Assembly (NCBI GenBank): GCA_022385755.1 | Contig: MU278354.1 | Coordinates: forward strand, 574,805-638,804 | Reading direction: 5' to 3' | DNA: 64,000 nt | From: Trametopsis cervina | Lineage: Eukaryota; Basidiomycota; Agaricomycetes; Polyporales; Irpicaceae | In this document: positions 1-11,950 of the stretch, one piece after another | How positions within the stretch are numbered: position 1 is the first letter of the stretch | Layout of the letters: each line of letters starts with the position of its first letter | Program-made: the position numbers and the translations under genes | The notes under the pieces: generated by a model | Told to the model about the DNA's origin: nothing | Database searches by the model: none | What the model saw: only the letters and a program-made list of their open reading frames with translations

Positions 1-3000
1 GTATTCTGCTGTTACTTGCTCAACCTCCTTCATGACGATATCTGTTTCTTCGACCTTGCGAGTAATCTCCGCTGCTTCGCGCTTCAGGGTTTCCAGTGTG
101 TCAATGACCTTATCGTCGTCGAGGATGTTCCCCGAAGACTCGTTGAGTGCTTGTAGCAGTAGCTTCTCCAGGGTGCGGAGCCGCAAGCGGAACTCGCCTT
201 GCATCTTCATCAGATCCGTTCGTTTCCGCTCAGTGTCAGGACGCTCGACCTTGAGCACTTGGTCAAGGGACTGGCTCTGCAGGCTGCTTCTGGTCATAGT
301 GAAATTGACGAAGGTGACCCTACTGCATATATCAGGAGAGAACTCGACGGAAGGATCCCTCGTGGACAAGAACATGGTGAATGACGGTGAGAAGTCGATA
401 TCCTGACTCCCAAGACGGATGAGTACACGACCACCGGTCCTGCGAATCTCCTTGTTCAAGACAGGGTTAAGAATAGGATCCAGATGTTCAACATCCTGAA
501 TGAGGAGTGTATTGCCAAAACGAAGGGCACTCTCCAAGACTTTCAAGAATGCTTCATCCAGGAAACTGGTGACGGTGATCTTGCGGTCCTTGTACTCGTT
601 AAGGAGGAAGGTGGTAGCTTGGCCAGTAGGGTCAATGATCAGAGGATATCTGCTGAATCTCTTGATCATGATGGCATTCTCGGTGCAGAGATTGTCAGAT
701 GGTAGAGATTTGGATTGCCAACTGAGACGATCATCCGCGGTTGATAAGTATTCAGGAAGGGATAATTCGGTCTTGAACTTGATGTTGGCATCCGCAAGAT
801 GTGTCGACCAGTCTTGCCACATCATTTCTCGATACTGTTGGTCGAAGAATCCGGCATACGCGAGGAACGCGGCTGAAAGAAGGACGTCTCCGACTATCGT
901 ACTCATTTCGGTGTCGAAAGTGCGACTGCCTAGTTCCCAACGAGTCTTCTCCGACGACAGACTTTCAAGAAGCTTCATGCTGCGGTCCACCTTGCCTTGT
1001 ACACGTTCCATCTCCGCCTTGATAGCTTGCGTCTCACGGATGAGGGCAGCGTACTCGTCCTTATACCTTTCAATACTAGCCTCCAGTTCTGCTATCATCT
1101 TGATAATCATCTTCGCTTGATCCTTCGTCTGCTCTGCCTGATCTTCCAGAGATTGCACCTCATTTCTGAGTGGCTCGACCTTGTCCAAGATCTCAGAGAA
1201 CCGGACTTGTGCTATCGCCCACTTCACTAAAGGTCCGCAAGCTTTACTGGCGCGATTAACAGTCTCGAAGTTGAAGGAAGGTCGGCTGAGGAACTCCTTC
1301 TTCATCAGCTCTCGCAACTGTTTCGTCATCTGGTTGACGGTGTCGAAATTGACTATGCGTTGGATGAAGTCATCGCGGCGAATGATACCCTGAACAGTTC
1401 GCCAACTATCAATCTTGTGCCCTAGCAAAGTGCAGACCGATTCCATCGCAAGCTTCACGGCCTCTGGAGGATTGGCCATTGTACGAACTTCTTGGAGATG
1501 TTGGCGCTTAATATTGCTCACTGCGGACTGAGCATCAAGGACAGCCGGCTCAGCATCTGCCAGGTCAGCCATGACCACAGAGCGTCGCTCGTTAATGTTC
1601 TTGTCTTGTTCTTCTAGGGCAGCCTGGATCTGAATTGACGCAGTCTTCTTTTGCTCAGCTTCCTGTTGGTCCGCAACCATCCGCTTAAGCTTCTCGTTAG
1701 CTTCTGCGTCCTTAGCTTCAAGCTGGGAGCGTTTGATTGCAAGGCTCTTGCGCAGCTCTTCGACTTGGGTCACTGTGTCGCGGAGCTTGTCCAGACCCAC
1801 GTGCAGGTGACGTTGCTGCTCTTCCAGCTCATCTCGCTTTTCATTGTGTAGACGAACGTAGTGATTGATGCTGTAGTTCTTGGCATGAGTACCTGATACT
1901 ATCGTTAGATTGGTTGAAACTTACAAGTCGAGATAATGCCGAGGGGTAACGTAGTTGTATCGACCCTGGCGCCGACTGAGACGTTGGTTAATCTGGTGCA
2001 ATGACTGGTGAATGTATACGAGTGCGTTGACGACGGCGGTGCGATGAATAGGAGGCATAGCGAGTTCGCGGTATGCGATGGGGAAATGTGAAGGCGGGTT
2101 ATACGATTGCAGATCCAAATCCAACGAATGTGTAAATTCCATGCCGACTTGGTAGAATGCTTGATCTGACCAATCACCGAACCAGTCTAACACACATCGG
2201 TTAAACAAAGCAGGGGAGGTTGCTGCTCGAGATGCTAAGCCATTCTCCGGAGGGTTCATTGTAAATACGACGTGTAAGTTCTTGGCGACTTGGGATCTGA
2301 ACCAGCGGTATAGTTCCTCGTGAGAGTCTAGCATCAAGCCGTCGCGTTGGGACCCTTCCTTGCAGGCAGTCATGAGTGCTGAATGTTCATCCCCTTCGAA
2401 CAACCCTGGCACCTCAGCGTTGGCCAAAAGTGTGTTCATTCTTTCGAGGAAGCCAGAATCAAGCACGTTAGACTCGTCCATGATGAAACAAATCTTCTCT
2501 CCTTTACAGCCCGCGCGGCGCAACACGGTTCGTAAGTCCTCATCGAAGTCATCGCCCGTATACTTGTTGGATACTTTGATCTGGAATATGCTGAGACCAT
2601 TCATCCATGCGACGAAACGGGATAAAGTCGTCTGAGATTAATGGATGAATACAGTTCCATGTGAACGAGGACGGAAAACTACGCACCTTTCCGCTTCCAC
2701 TGACACCAATGAGGAGTAAATGGCCCTGAACTTGGCGGAATACACGATCAATCCGCAGGACATGATCTAAGACGTCGTTGAAGAGAACCAGAGGAACGTC
2801 GAGCTCCTCTTCGTAGAAGACCTTGAGCCGAGCCTTTGTATGCTCTCGAAGGACTTCTCTGTCGATAGAGACGTAGTTCTTCGAAGTCCAGTTAGAGAAT
2901 AGGATGGGACGAGCCAACGCTTCGTCCTTATTGATTGTGGGGAAGTTCTCCATAGCAACGTTGTCGATGCTATCGTCGGTCCACTGCTTCTCATCTTCAG

Positions 3001-6000
3001 TCACCAAACGATCCTGGAACAATCTCAGTGCTTCGTGTGCCCACACCCGAACCAAACCCTCAACCGAAAGGCCATCCAAAGGACGTATGGCCTCATATAC
3101 ACCCCGCACCCAACGAGTCAGCTCACGAGGACTGTAAACGTAATGTGCTTGGACGTCCGTCGTGAAACGCTTCTGAGATGCAAGATACAGGGCAACCATG
3201 GCGTCTGTCAAAGGGCTAGCGTATGCCTTCAGATTGGGTATCACTTTCAACAGTGCACGGTTGTAAGTGCCATAGATTTGCTTTAAGGACACTTCTCCGG
3301 GGTAGTCGACCATAATCAACGGTGCATGCCGCAGGAACCTATGGCTCAAGGGCACTCGACCAGGATCCGTCGGCGGATTGCATGCACCGACGAACTGTAT
3401 CCGTTCCAGTTTCACCCAGGCCATATCTGTCGTCCTCCAGAAACCGCCAGACTCCACGAGCTGTCGAATAAACGAGATGACTCGCTGAGTGCCGTACTTG
3501 TCTGTGGCAGGAAGGTTAATCTCGTCGCAGAAGACCACAAGCCAGCGGCCGATCTGCAGAGGAGCCAGAATGACGCCATTGGGTGTCTTCCTATACTCGC
3601 AATATTGCTCGAAGGTCTTGAGGATGAGCTCTGGTGTAGTTGCGGAAGAGAAATTAAGGCCAACAGTCTCCATAGAGGGCAGCTTCCGGAGTGCACTGAA
3701 TAGTGTCATGGTCTTTCCGGAACCCGGAGGACCACAAAGCATGAGGGGCTTGTGCTCCGACAACCACGAATATAGAACCTCTTCATGACGGACGGTGTCG
3801 ATGGTGGGCACGACCACATCGTTGGCGGTGACTGATTGAGGCTCGATCTCGATAACGGGTACACGAGCTTGCCATTCTGCCCACTTCGCATCTTTGACTT
3901 GAACATCATAATCCAACAGAGATGCGCCGGATGGAAGTAGCGGCAATTCGATGGCTGTCTGTTTTCGCAAGAACTCGCCCATTTCTGCGCGCAAGTCCAA
4001 TTTCGCGTCTCCAGAGAAGGCCCAGATGATGCTGATCAGCAACCGTTTGTTTACATACTGTTCGACGATTTCAGGAGTAAGGTAGAAAGGTTGATGCCGC
4101 GTATTGTACTCTATAATGTTGCGGACGGTCTTGTTGATGAGGGAGAACAAAGTATGGAGTGCGCGTATTGTGGTGAAGTCCATGATATGTTCGATCGTTT
4201 CAGCATAGGCCAGAGCAGAAGAGACAAGATCATCCTCTGCGAAGAAAGGCTGCAAGATTGCGGCAACCTGTTTTTGTGTCGCCAAGTTGACCGTCTCCAT
4301 GTTGTCTTCTTGATCGAGACGACGGCCGATTCCTTCGGTGGGATCTTCGTCTTCGGCATCCAATGGAACGGACGATAGTGTATCGAGGTAATGACGGCAG
4401 ACCATAGCGGTATCCACCACATCTTCGCTGAACCAGATCATACCACAACGGCTGACTGTAGCCAGCGTGGCGTACTTCAGGCTTTCCACTTCAAACATGA
4501 TACGCACGTTGGGAGGCAAGTTGAGACGTTCTCCGTTTGGTAATGTCAGTAGCTTGTTGTCATCGAGGACACTGAATGATACCTGTTAGCGGATATAGTG
4601 TCAGGACATAATGACATACCTATTCAGATTCTCAACCCATTCAGGGTCGACGTCACCGTCAAAGATGATCCAATGGCGTTTACCGCTCTCTCCTCGCACG
4701 TCGTCGACGATCTTGCGCAGTGTGTGTGTGAACAGACCATCGTTCCATTCGCGAGTGGTAGGATCAAGTGTGCCGTAAAGTGCATCCTTGTGCATCGCCT
4801 TAGGGTCGATGACATATGAGACTCCCTCGACGCCGTCCAGGCGTTCCAACGCTGCCAAGAGAACCTTCCATGCATTACTCTTACCGCTCCCAGAGGATCC
4901 CACCATCATCAAGCCATGTTGAATCTTCTGTATCTGGTAAAGTTGTAGGATCTTCGATACCCATCTTTCGCCTTGCACAAGCCTCTTTTCTTCGCAGACT
5001 TTGCGGATCTCTTCACGGAGAGCATCCAGATTGATAGGTTCATAATCTGTGCCGGGGAACACGTCCGCGAGTAAGCTACCACGCGTCGTCAGCGAATTAC
5101 GATTCATCATCGATGCACTAAAACTGACCTCGTCAAGAGAGGTACGTCGTCAGCTACGAGTTTGGGTACGATAGTCTCGGTAACGCTCTGTATCAAGATG
5201 ACTTGTTCTGCGATCGTGTCAGATAAGTTCTGAACCCCTTGTTCTTCGGAAACGGCAGCGAGGAGTCGTTCTCGTTTCAATATACCAGCACTGGCAAGCA
5301 CAGCCTTCAGTGCGCGAAGACCAAAGTCGTAATGCGGCTGAGGCGACAATTGTTCGTCGCAAAGGTTGAAGAATGGAACAATCTTCGATGCTAAAGACTC
5401 CGCGGTACGGAAACCTTGGGAGAACAGCATGACTTGGGCGATGAGTTCTCGATCCGGACGTGTCATGGCCATGCTGGAGAATTGTGAGTGCCCCAAATGA
5501 TGTCAAAGCTCGCATTACTCACGGTCTGAATAGTTTGGTAAGGTTGGGTGGAAGAGTCGAACGACCGGCATAGTTCGGGTTGGTAGTGATGAAAATGCCT
5601 AATAGAAACGTCATGAGACAAGGAAGGGCTTTAGAACTTTTTACCTACCCATATTCATGTTAATCTTGACACTCTTGCCCACAAGCTCGATTTCCGTATC
5701 TGGGTTCTTCACAAGGGATGCCAGACCTTGTTGGATAGTCTGTACTTGCTGAGATACGGCGCTCAAGATGCGTTCCTCGAGACGATTGAATTCGTCGAAG
5801 CATCCCCACGCGCCCACTTGACAAAGACCAACAAAGATACGGCCCATAGCCTGGAAGTCGAACGTCTCATCGCAGCAGAAGACGAGAACGAAGCGACCGA
5901 GCTGAACGCCAAGGGCCTTGACTGATTCCGTCTTGCCTATAATAATCCATCAACTGATTATTCGCCAGAGTATGTGTGCTTATCACTTACCAGTTCCTGC

Positions 6001-8679
6001 AGGGCCAAAGGGAGCGCCACCCAGTTGGCTACTCAGTGCCTGAGTGAGGGTTAAGTAACATCTGTCAGTCAAGGGCGTTTGGACGAGACGATCCGGCACT
6101 CCAAGGTATTCCCAGCCATAAGGGAATGTGGCGTCCGCGACCCGGATAGCAAGGCGATCAACAGGCTCCTCGATCGTTGTGTCCAGATAGAATCGCATCT
6201 GGTAGAGCCAGGAAAACGCGCGATTATCCTTGACACTTTGCTGGATAAGAGTTCGAATGACATCGCGTTGGTGAACAAGCTCCGTGATGAGATGCTCGCA
6301 TTTTCGACGAGTGACAGGAGTCAACTCCGTAAGCACCACGTCTGCGAGAAGATCGAGGCCCTGTCGGACGGTGTCCAGAGGACCTTCCAGCGACTCGGAG
6401 CGCTGCAGAGTATCCTCGATAGACGCTGTCCATGCGACCTGAATAGCAAGGGTCACAAGTTGTGCAGGGACTTTTTCGAGCCAAGCAATGAACTGGTCTT
6501 GCGGAAGGGTCTCCCCTGTGCCGTAGAAGACACCCAGTTCAGCGACAGCGTCACAAAGTAACTCTGCAAGAGTCTTTCGCATCTCTTCCTGTAATTGGGT
6601 GAGCCAGTCGTTGATCTTGGGATACTCCTTCAGCAATATTGGCCGCTTGAAGACGACCTCTTCTCCTTCTCGCGATGCCATTCCATTTATCTGCGTAAGC
6701 TCTTCATCCAGTTGTATAGTTGAAATGCCAGCGAACATCTTCTTCAAGTGCTTCATGATACGAAGAATCTCTTTGCTGTTGCCGATAATCTCGAGCAGAT
6801 CCTCGTCACCAACGAAGTAGAATCGGGGGAACGAAGCACGCTCTCGCTCTAGATATTCTCCAAGGGCTTTCTGGATCTTGTTGAGAAGATCGGCCAGACG
6901 CTCCAGTGACTTCTGGATACCGGGAATATTCATAACATCGAGTACATGGGGGTTCTTGTTGACCTTCTTCATCACAGCCATGAACTCCGTGTTGATGTTT
7001 GTAAACCGTGCACTCTCCACGGGGAGTAGATGTTTGATGTCAGCACTTCCCGAGAAAATACCTTCCAGGTATACCCATTGACGTTGAACGTCAATCCAAA
7101 CATCTATGGAGACAGATCAGTCGCAAGCACAAACGATCGAGGTCAATGCTCCACTCACCAAACAGCACATGGATTCTGTTGAGTTTCTCCTCCCAAGAAC
7201 CAGCCTGTTTTGTCCATCAATAACTGCTCCCTATGGTCATCGAGGGAACGTACCTCTTCTTCGAACACTATTGACGAGGCCGTGTTCAGTGATAGTCATA
7301 TTACGAGGTTGGCTGTACACACCTTTGTAATAGGGTGATAGCTTCATCGCTGACAGCGAGTTCAGATTCTCGCTGCATTTGTTGAAGAGATCGTCCCAGC
7401 CTCTGCGAGCGGTCTGCTTACGATATGGAGCAAGGCATACGTGGGAGCATGCTCACCTGATCAACCGTATCTTGTTCTGATAGTTCACCAAGTCCAAATG
7501 ATACGTCGTCCACGTCTCCTTCACCTGTCTAATATATTCTTCAAGTGCCATCTAGTCGGTGTTAATATTGAAATGACAGACAATGAAACTTTGGACACTT
7601 ACCTCGCCTTGCGCCTGGATGATCACTTCCTTAATCGGTGCTTCGTTGCGCCTCAGATCCAGGTCATATACATGTCCTAATGTCATCCTGGATAGTATGT
7701 TAGCAGTAGCTACACATTCCTGAACGAAGCGGCGCACAGCGTCAGACTGGGAGGGTCAGCGACTCTCAGTGCCTTGAACAACTGCTTCCAATGCCTGTCT
7801 TTCAAAGCCTCCGACTTGAGTTCAGAAACGAGAGAGTTGGATTTGAGCAACCCTCGTAATGCCTCTTGAACGTACTCAAACGCGGAGTATTGGCGCATTC
7901 GAGTCGGCATGTCCTTGGTTGATGTAAGCAGGCTGTCGAGCTGTTGTCTGAGTTTACGAGGTTGCACAGTCGCCCATGACAGCTCGCGAAGCTCTGCAAC
8001 CTGGCTCCAGATACCAGACAAAGCAGTCCATACTGCCTTGAGATCTTTCAACTCCTCGAAGACGGGCTCAAGCCGCGTGTGCCGAATGAGTTCAAGGTCC
8101 AACGCCTCTTTCGCGCGACAAACGAGGTCGTATTGCTCTTGTATCCCTGTCAGTCTAGCCTCAAAGACGGCGATAGTCTGCAGTGCCGTCTCGGCGGGTA
8201 TGCTCCCTTGTACGGGACGCTTGTCCTCCCATTCTTGCATGATGTCGTTTATCTTATTCTCCACTATCTTGTCCTCCGCTACGATCTTCAACTGCAGCCC
8301 AGCTGGAATATGGTCACGTCAATTATCAGATCATGGCGCGAATTGTGCATGCTCACCAAGCTGCTCTTGGATAGAATCGTTCTTCCTCTTCAGTATCTCG
8401 TTGTACGCGCTCCATTCTCCTCGCAGCTGATCACTATAGAGCCAGTCATCGGGAAATTGGTATCGAAAGCGTTCTAATGTCTTCTCGCCACTGGCACAGA
8501 GTTCGATCATTGGACCCCATGTCTTAGTCTTCCGTTTCAAGTCCTGTACGAAAGTGATGAAAGTGACCGCCGCCGCAGTGGACGAATTGGAGGGTGCTAA
8601 CACCTAGCGAACACATAGGGCTCAGTACGCATACGTTTCATGCAATCTGCTGGCGTAAGTCGCGCACCTCCATCGCCAT
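1..8679 (-). CDS. dhc2: Cytoplasmic dynein heavy chain, motor-half gene (partial, 3' end off window)
   Basis: The minus strand carries a multi-exon dynein heavy chain: linker (8.6-6.1 kb), AAA1 with P-loop GPAGTGK near 5990, AAA2 with GSSGSGKS near 4890, AAA3 with GPPGSGKT near 3720, AAA4 with GVSGSGK near 2700 split by an intron, the stalk coiled coils and microtubule-binding region (about 1900-1000), then AAA5 and the following strut. The C-terminus lies left of the window. The protein starts at the beginning of the linker region: the ATG at 8679 opens a 12-nt coding exon (MAME), then a 64-nt GTGCGC...TAG intron, then conserved sequence from 8603. Only 195 bp separate this ATG from the SmE gene, so the roughly thousand-residue tail that binds intermediate chains cannot be encoded here. 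Agaricomycetes are known to encode tail (Dhc1) and motor (Dhc2) in separate genes, as shown in Schizophyllum commune, and this matches Dhc2. The exact first exon is inferred. Confidence 0.93.
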
Positions 8680-8874
8680 TTTGGTGGGAAACAGTCAGAC
8701 AGCAGAACGCGTCGCGTAGCTAACGTTGGGCATATCGGATTATGCCGAACACCTGCAAGTCGTGCCGGCGCCTCACATCCTTAACCGCTACCACTTCCTG
8801 CAGCTCCTTATATCCTACAACCTGTAGGCAACCAACATCGTCGAGCCATCGAAAACCATCTCTATTAGACCATC
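8680..8874. promoter_or_regulatory. Shared promoter, dhc2 / SmE
   Basis: These 195 bp separate two divergent start codons and must hold both promoters and both 5' leaders. I see no clear TATA box. The short interval also rules out a dynein tail-coding exon here. Confidence 0.55.
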
Positions 8875-9479
8875 ATGTCGGGCCGCCAACAACGTGTGAT
8901 GGTGCAACCCATCGTTAGTATCCCTGTCTCATCGTGTGCATGCTCAATGCTCAACTATCGCTTTTACAGAATGTCATCTTCAAGAACTTGCAGCAGGTGA
9001 GTAAAGCAATGTACTTTCAGACTTGTCCCACTGACATTCGCATTGCAGAGGGCAAAAGTCGTGATATGGCTATATGATAATGTCGAGATGCGTATTGAGG
9101 GACGAATTGTTGTGCGTGTTCTACATCCGTTTTGCCTGCTCGGCATTGAACCCACATACCAATGAAGGCGTCGACTGCGTCATGATTCGAGGCATCTTCC
9201 TCAGCATATCGAGCGCGCATGGTTCCATTTGCTTTGCATCTGAATGTCTCGTGTTTTTACGGTTCCGCCACAGCTGACTTTACGCGCACTTCAGGGTTTT
9301 GATGAGTTCATGAACGTCGTGATTGATGAGGCTGCAGAGGTGTACGTCAAGGACGCGAAACCGAGAAGGGACCTAGGTTAGTCAAATCCCTTCGGCACAG
9401 TACAATGTCGCTGACATCCTGCGCAGGGCGCATACTGCTGAAGGGCGACAACATCACTCTCATACAGCAAATAGTATAA
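8875..9479 (+). CDS. SME1: Small nuclear ribonucleoprotein E (SmE)
   Basis: Five short exons give a protein of about 90 residues: start MSGRQQRVMVQPI, then NVIFKNLQQ, RAKVVIWLYDNVEMRIEGRI, GFDEFMNVVIDEAAEVYVKD and a C-terminus with GRILLKGDNITLIQQIV. These are the Sm1 and Sm2 motifs in the SmE-specific version (MVQPIN...VWLYEQ...MRIEG...GFDE). SmE is part of the heptameric Sm ring on U1, U2, U4 and U5 snRNAs and is needed for snRNP assembly and splicing. Introns are 50-60 nt except the third, which is longer (about 170 nt, ending before 9296). The gene is divergent from dhc2 and convergent with PEX10, with 114 bp between stop codons. Confidence 0.93.
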
Positions 9480-9593
9480 TAGTATGTTGTAATGTTGGTG
9501 TAAAAACCGCGCATCTATGCGCCTTCGTACGTTGTATCACTGTTGTGCGCTGTTTCTCTGAATATCATCTTGTCGATCGTTTCCAGTCAGGAA

Positions 9594-10806
9594 TTAGAGA
9601 TTATATATTGGCAGCAGTCTGGTGATACTTAGGGACTGCCGACAGAGTGGACATTCGGCCTGGCAAACATTGGCTGTCAATATAACGGAGTTCATGTGCG
9701 TGGATCTCACCTTCTCTCTACCCCATCCCACGATACAATTCCAACAAAACATATGACCGCATTCAGTCGCACAACTTGCGGTTCGTTCTTCTAGGCAAAG
9801 TGTGCAACTTCTGCCGGCTCGTATGCTTGAGGGTATTTGTGTTACGTCTAGCAGAGTCCGGTCGTCCTCCTCGGCAGGGACAACGGGCTGATCATCCAGA
9901 TTATGTGGGCCCAGCATAGACGACACGGGTTTATCATCGACGTAAGTCTCGTGCGAATCATCAGTATGCCGCTTTTCGCCAGGCGTTCGCTCGTCCGCAC
10001 TTCGCATGCTTTGTATGAAGGTAATCAAACGGTGCAGAAGCCTGACGCCCAGTAGCACGCCCAGTAAAGAATACGAGGGTGGTCTGGCGTTGGGATTTGG
10101 AGGTATAGAGGCAACCTATGCCAGCCTCAGAAATCAAGGACCGGGAACGCACGACAGGCGACTCACATATCTTGTGCCTAACAGCCTCCTCACCATATGG
10201 TAGTACGTTCCGCGCAAGTAGAAGATGGCGAGATTAATTTCTGACAATACTTGGAGTCCCGGGGGGATCCTTCGTAGCAATGTACTGAGCCTTGAGTCAG
10301 GCGGTAATGAGGAGCCCCATTTTGACAATAAGTAACTTGGCAGGGTTGGCAATAAGATCAAAGCAGCACGCAAGCTTTGTGGCGGAACACTATCATGCCA
10401 ATTCGAGTGCAGCCATATTCCTGTGTACTCTTCCCCAAGAGTCTGTGTCGCTGCAGACTTGAGTCAGCACGGCACACGATCATTGCACCGACACGCACCT
10501 CGTCCAACGGTCAACCCGTAGTAAGTGAGCTGGACAAAAAGCGTGATCTCTTTGTCCCAGTGAGATAACCATCTTGTACCTGCTGTGTGCTCGAGTCTTG
10601 TAAATAATGTGACTTGAATCCACGCACCGAACCATGTTCTCAAGACACCCTCAGTCTGCTCGCGTAAGGACGAGAGGTGGAATAAATCACGTTGATTGGA
10701 ACGTACTGCCAGATGGGACTGTTACTCAAGCGTGAAGGACGTGCCCCGCGATACTACACATACTAATTTGAGCTTGCTGAGCGAAAGGAAACGAAGCCAC
10801 CGACAT
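9594..10806 (-). CDS. PEX10: Peroxisome biogenesis factor 10 (RING E3 ligase)
   Basis: Exons read on the minus strand join into a complete Pex10: start MSVASFPFAQQAQI, an intron, then IRSNQRDLFHLSSLREQTEG, the conserved block LLPTLPSYLLSKWGSSLPP, NLAIFYLRGTYYHMVRRLLG, a hydrophobic stretch SLLGVLLGVRLLHRLITFI, and a C-terminal C3HC4 RING (CTLCLEERTASCATECGHMF, then CWNCIVGWGREK spliced to AECPLCRQ). A 51-nt intron lies inside the RING between GREK and AECPLC; reading through it adds a spurious insert. Pex10 acts with Pex2 and Pex12 in the peroxisomal membrane to ubiquitinate the import receptor Pex5. The start codon faces MGR2 across 133 bp. Confidence 0.93.
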
Positions 10807-10939
10807 GGTGAAAGGCAGCTGTAATTAGCGATCGAATGGCGGCTCGACGTGCATACGTCGTGCCGGAGTGGTCCCGAGGCCGAGTGTTGTTCTGCGCTTG
10901 TCTCATCTGCATTCCACCACCTGCAGCAACTTGTGAACG
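10807..10939. promoter_or_regulatory. Shared promoter, PEX10 / MGR2
   Basis: This 133-bp gap separates two divergent ATGs, one for a peroxisomal and one for a mitochondrial membrane protein. A single compact bidirectional promoter must serve both. No individual element was assigned. Confidence 0.5.
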
Positions 10940-11509
10940 ATGGCCGCCGCACACCATGGTCAACCAGCTGGACCTACAGTATGGCAGAAGAGTATGTTTG
11001 GCACACTTTCTACGGTTAATGTATACTAATAGCTATTCCCAGTGAAGTGAGTAATGCCACGAAGCGTGTCACAAATCACCAATTGAAGGAATTCATAGGA
11101 TGGGTGCACTAATGGGAACTGGTGTAGGCCTGACAATTGGCTTCATATTTGGCTCTTATAGTATTCTACGGTACGTGGTCTTCGAAAACAGCTTCAATCG
11201 CCTACTCACATCCAGTACACTGGGGCAGAGGCGGAGCTGGTCCTCGAGGTGTTCTCCCTACCCTGTCACAATACATGCTGAGCAGTGCAGCAACGTTCGG
11301 GTTTTTCTTGTCCATCGGTTCCGTGAGTCTTATTTTTAATGTGAGACAACGGGATCTTACGACAACGACACCAGGTCATCCGGAATGATAGCCCTCTGCA
11401 GCTGGAGGTACTTCAAGAGCGAATGTTGAACCCAACTCTACGTTCCCGAAGTGACGGCCTTGCGCTTATGAAAGCTCGCTGGGAGCTGGAGAGAAGAACT
11501 CGCGCATAA
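10940..11509 (+). CDS. MGR2: Mgr2/ROMO1 mitochondrial inner-membrane protein
   Basis: The spliced protein starts MAAAHHGQPAGPTVWQ, continues KMKMGALMGTGVGLTIGFIF, then GSYSILR, GGAGPRGVLPTLSQYMLSSA, ATFGFFLSIGSVIRND and a charged C-terminal tail ending RRTRA*. Two glycine-rich transmembrane helices and the conserved GGAGPRG loop identify Mgr2/ROMO1, which gates lateral release at the TIM23 presequence translocase. Joining QK to MKMG requires a 4-nt internal exon (TGAA, 11043-11046) between introns 10992-11042 (51 nt, with a tactaat branch-like site) and 11047-11098 (52 nt). Skipping it shifts the frame and destroys the protein. The intron after ILR ends at GGGGCAG, skipping a nearer AG. Confidence 0.9.
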
Positions 11510-11950
11510 TAGTGACAGCCCAGTTTACCATCTCAGCCTGTATCGACAACGAGGTTCAAAATCACCCGCCACAACTGCATTTCGGCCAGAAGAAAACTGT
11601 TCTACAGTTTGGTAGTCGTATTACATGAAATCCTTGTCAACAAGATGATCGAAGTATCTACTTGCGACCATATATCGTAATAGTCTGCTTGTGTACTTGC
11701 TAATACTACATTTGAGTCATGAAGTCATAGCCCGCACGCTGTGCAGAAGAAACATACAACCAGCCAAGAATCAATCTCAGCAGATGTGTACAACCGTCGG
11801 GAAGTCGTAAAAGCCACGAGTCTGTTAGAGGAGGGGATACAGTAACTGGGGACATGGTGATGAGATATGGCAGAAGCCTATAAAGCACATTCAATAACTC
11901 AAGGATGGAGTGAGAGGTGTGTTCACATACATACAGGAAGCCCATCCTTG
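11510..11950. other. Intergenic, convergent 3' ends
   Basis: These 441 bp lie between the MGR2 stop codon and the stop of the unknown gene on the opposite strand. I find no ORF with recognisable protein, no RNA gene and no repeat here; the interval probably holds the two 3' untranslated regions. Confidence 0.5.

Noticed and set aside
32..1393. Several plus-strand open frames at the left edge
   Set aside because: They are antisense to the dynein AAA5/stalk coding sequence on the minus strand, which shows clear family conservation; the plus-strand translations resemble nothing.
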